A DNA stretch of 64,000 nucleotides, taken from assembly GCF_041080625.1 (NCBI RefSeq), contig NZ_CP163518.1, positions 10,471,501-10,535,500 of the forward strand. Reading direction: 5' to 3'. Origin of the DNA: Streptomyces sp. CG1 (lineage in GTDB: Bacteria; Actinomycetota; Actinomycetes; Streptomycetales; Streptomycetaceae). Positions 62,541 to 64,000 of this stretch are shown here, one piece after another. The notes under the pieces are model-generated. The model was not told the origin of the DNA, made no database searches, and worked only from the letters and a program-made list of their open reading frames with translations. The position numbers and the translations under genes were made by a program. Each line of letters opens with the position of its first letter. Within the stretch, counting starts at the first letter, position 1.

Positions 62541-63299
62541 TCAGCCGACGAGCTGCTGGCCTCCGTCGATGTCGTAGGTCGCACCGGTGAGTGCGGTGTT
62601 GGTCATGATGTGCACGGCGAGCGCCGCCACGTCCTCTGGTACGACTACGCGGCCGATCGGCAGCGTGGCGCGCAGTTCCTCGCGGCGGGCGTCGAGTGCG
62701 TCGCCGAGCAGCCGGGCCGACAACGGCGTGTCCACGAAGCCGGCGGCGATCAGGTTGACCCGGACCGGCGCGAGCTCGAGTGCGAGACTGGCCGTGAACG
62801 CGGGCGTCGCGGCGGTGACCGTAGGGGCGACACCGAGAGCGGCCCGGATCCGGCGGGCTCCCGTGCCGCCCATGAGCAGCAGCGTGCCGCCCGGCCGTAC
62901 GGTGCCGGCGCAGTGGCGTGCGACCTCGAGGGCGAGCACCATGTGGTCGCTGATGGCCCGGCGAGCCTGGGCGGCGTCCATGTCCAGAAGGCGGCCGTAG
63001 GACGGGCCGCCCGCGGTGACCATCACGTGGTCGATCGGCCCTGGCAGCTGCTGGAAGAACCGTTCGAGTTGCTCCGGGTCATGGGCGTCGAAGGCGGCGG
63101 TGCTGAGGGCGTCGGCCTCCTTGGCGGCGGTGTGCAGGCGTTCGGGGTCCCGTCCAGTGAGGACCACGCCGGCGCCCTGGGTACGGGCGAGCCGCGCGGT
63201 CGCCAGCCCGATGCCCGCGCTCCCGCCGATGACGACGAGGGTCTGCCCGTGCAGGGCATGGTCGCGGGATCCGTAACCCGCAGTCGGCTCAACCGTCAT
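62541..63299 (-). CDS. SDR-family oxidoreductase lacking the YxxxK motif, 252 aa
   Basis: Rossmann dinucleotide site LVVIGGSAGIGLATARLART near residue 21, then VVLTGRDPERL, VMVTAGGPSYGRLLDMDAAQ, and the C-terminal NLIAAGFVDTPLSARLLGDA, VPEDVAALAVHIMTNTALTG, YDIDGGQQLV. The catalytic Tyr/Lys segment is replaced by MGGTGARRIRAALGVAPTVT, as in a known subgroup of SDRs without YxxxK, so the chemistry is uncertain. GGGAGGAA upstream sets the ATG at 63299; 18 residues upstream are dropped. Confidence 0.88.
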   Translation of the reverse strand: MTVEPTAGYGSRDHALHGQTLVVIGGSAGIGLATARLARTQGAGVVLTGRDPERLHTAAKEADALSTAAFDAHDPEQLERFFQQLPGPIDHVMVTAGGPSYGRLLDMDAAQARRAISDHMVLALEVARHCAGTVRPGGTLLLMGGTGARRIRAALGVAPTVTAATPAFTASLALELAPVRVNLIAAGFVDTPLSARLLGDALDARREELRATLPIGRVVVPEDVAALAVHIMTNTALTGATYDIDGGQQLVG

Positions 63300-63425
63300 G
63301 ATTCCTCCCGCGCTGTGATCTTGCCTAGGTTGTCCTGAGGACTGATCCAGCACCTCGTCGAGCAGCCGCAGGAACCAGGCGGTGATCCTCTGCGGGCAGC
63401 CCCGCCGGACCGGGCCGGCACCTCC

Positions 63426-63806
63426 TCACCCTTCGACGGGTTGCGACAGAGCGTGCTCGACCTGCCGGGTGTGCTCGCCGGCGAGGACTTCGACCCGGTC
63501 GTTCGCCAGTGCCTCCATGGTCTGCTTCGCGACGTCTTCCGTACTTGTCTCCGGCGCGCCCGTGAAGGAGCTGAGATCCGTCTCCACGAAACTGGCGTGG
63601 ACACCGATCACGAGTGCTCCCGCAGTGCTTCCCACAGCGCGCCCGCCTAGACCGCCGGCCTGCTGGAGGCCGCCTCCCCGGGAAGTCCGGCCAGAGGCCA
63701 AGGAGGCGGCCGACAGCATGTTGATCAGTGCGTTGCCGCCGTTGCCCGACAGGACCGGAGCGAAGGCCCCGGAGACGGTCCAGGTGCCGATGTAGTTGGT
63801 CTCCAT
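63426..63806 (-). pseudogene. C-terminal half of an SDR gene with a scrambled active site
   Basis: From the ATG at 63806: METNYIGTWTVSGAFAPVLS, GNGGNALINMLSAASLASGR, then a garbled stretch TSRGGGLQQAGGLGGRAVGS, then GALVIGVHASFVETDLSSFT and EDVAKQTMEALANDRVEVLA. The flanks are standard SDR sequence (N-YFGTW, S-ase strand, G.VVGVH.G.VDTD). The middle, where YxxxK belongs, is out of frame. AGGGAAGGAG precedes the ATG, so a short protein could be made, but it cannot be catalytic. Confidence 0.65.
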
Positions 63807-64000
63807 CGCGCTCCTTCCCTCTGTCACCTGCCGATCAGTGAGGGTCGACCCGGCGACGGGAGGCTTTGGACCGGACCGCGTCCTGGCGCCCCCAGGTGCA
63901 CGCGCGACTCTCGCCAAAGGCGATTCATGACCAGAAGACCGGCCCTCGATCCCCACCTTCTTTCGGGCCGCGCCGGGACGGCAGGGTCGTCGCGTACCCA
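63807..64000. other. Window end, no gene seen
   Basis: About 190 bases with no family signature on either strand. The missing N-terminal half of the SDR remnant would be expected here on the minus strand but is not readable. Confidence 0.35.

Overview
The window is high-GC actinobacterial DNA, almost certainly Streptomyces. Supporting signs are the GC-rich third codon positions, F420-dependent PPOX enzymes, DUF1963 and RCC1 proteins, IS701/ISL3/IS110 elements, and many GTG/TTG starts. The gene content looks like a chromosome-arm (subtelomeric) or large-plasmid accessory region: intact single genes sit between long stretches of broken genes and layered insertion-sequence debris. No rRNA, tRNA, CRISPR array, replication origin or core gene was found.

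Layout. 1-3.6 kb: a TPR protein, then relics (KAS III, CtaA-type heme A synthase, an IS5 transposase tail). 3.8-6.4 kb: a large secreted BNR-repeat protein on the minus strand. 7.2-17.7 kb: the best functional block. It holds an oligopeptide ABC transporter operon (binding lipoprotein, two permeases, two ATPases), a proline-iminopeptidase-like hydrolase and a secreted M6 metalloprotease, followed by a convergent LysR regulator. A 12-base motif is shared by the promoter regions of the transporter and of lysR. Together these genes suggest protein digestion outside the cell, peptide import and N-terminal proline trimming. A TnpB element sits at the stop codon of the binding-protein gene. 18.8-22.4 kb: a membrane protein, an XRE regulator, a second TnpB and a methyltransferase. 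22.5-25.7 kb: relics (IS256, ABM monooxygenase, SDR, possible AraC). 25.7-34.3 kb: two PPOX proteins, a GNAT enzyme, a MerR-PP2C fusion, an L,D-transpeptidase-like lipoprotein, a pile of relics (OLD-type ATPase, IS110, IS256), and a divergent SRPBCC/TetR pair around a 40-bp operator. 34.8-40.8 kb: a BAAT-like hydrolase, a VOC protein, a shattered asparagine synthase, an RCC1 protein and a small secreted protein. 41-46.7 kb: an NCS1 permease with a cysteine-rich tail, an amide/urea-type binding-protein gene split by IS110, and a MarR regulator. 47-56.9 kb: a DUF1963 protein, a clean ISL3 insertion, a lipoprotein, an IS701-derived MITE-like element, a polysaccharide deacetylase and an HTH protein. 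56.9-64 kb: a second IS110, a GDPD-like protein with altered catalytic residues, relics (AIPR phage-resistance protein, PcaD, hydrolase) and SDR genes.

The strongest observation concerns the two IS110 copies (43861-45292 and from 56935). Each has a structured left end whose loop repeats the sequence of its own insertion-site flank, and a second loop that matches its own element termini. This is the arrangement expected of an IS110 bridge RNA. Removing copy 1 restores the reading frame of the interrupted gene exactly. This is a naturally covarying pair; IS110 bridge RNAs as a class are already known.
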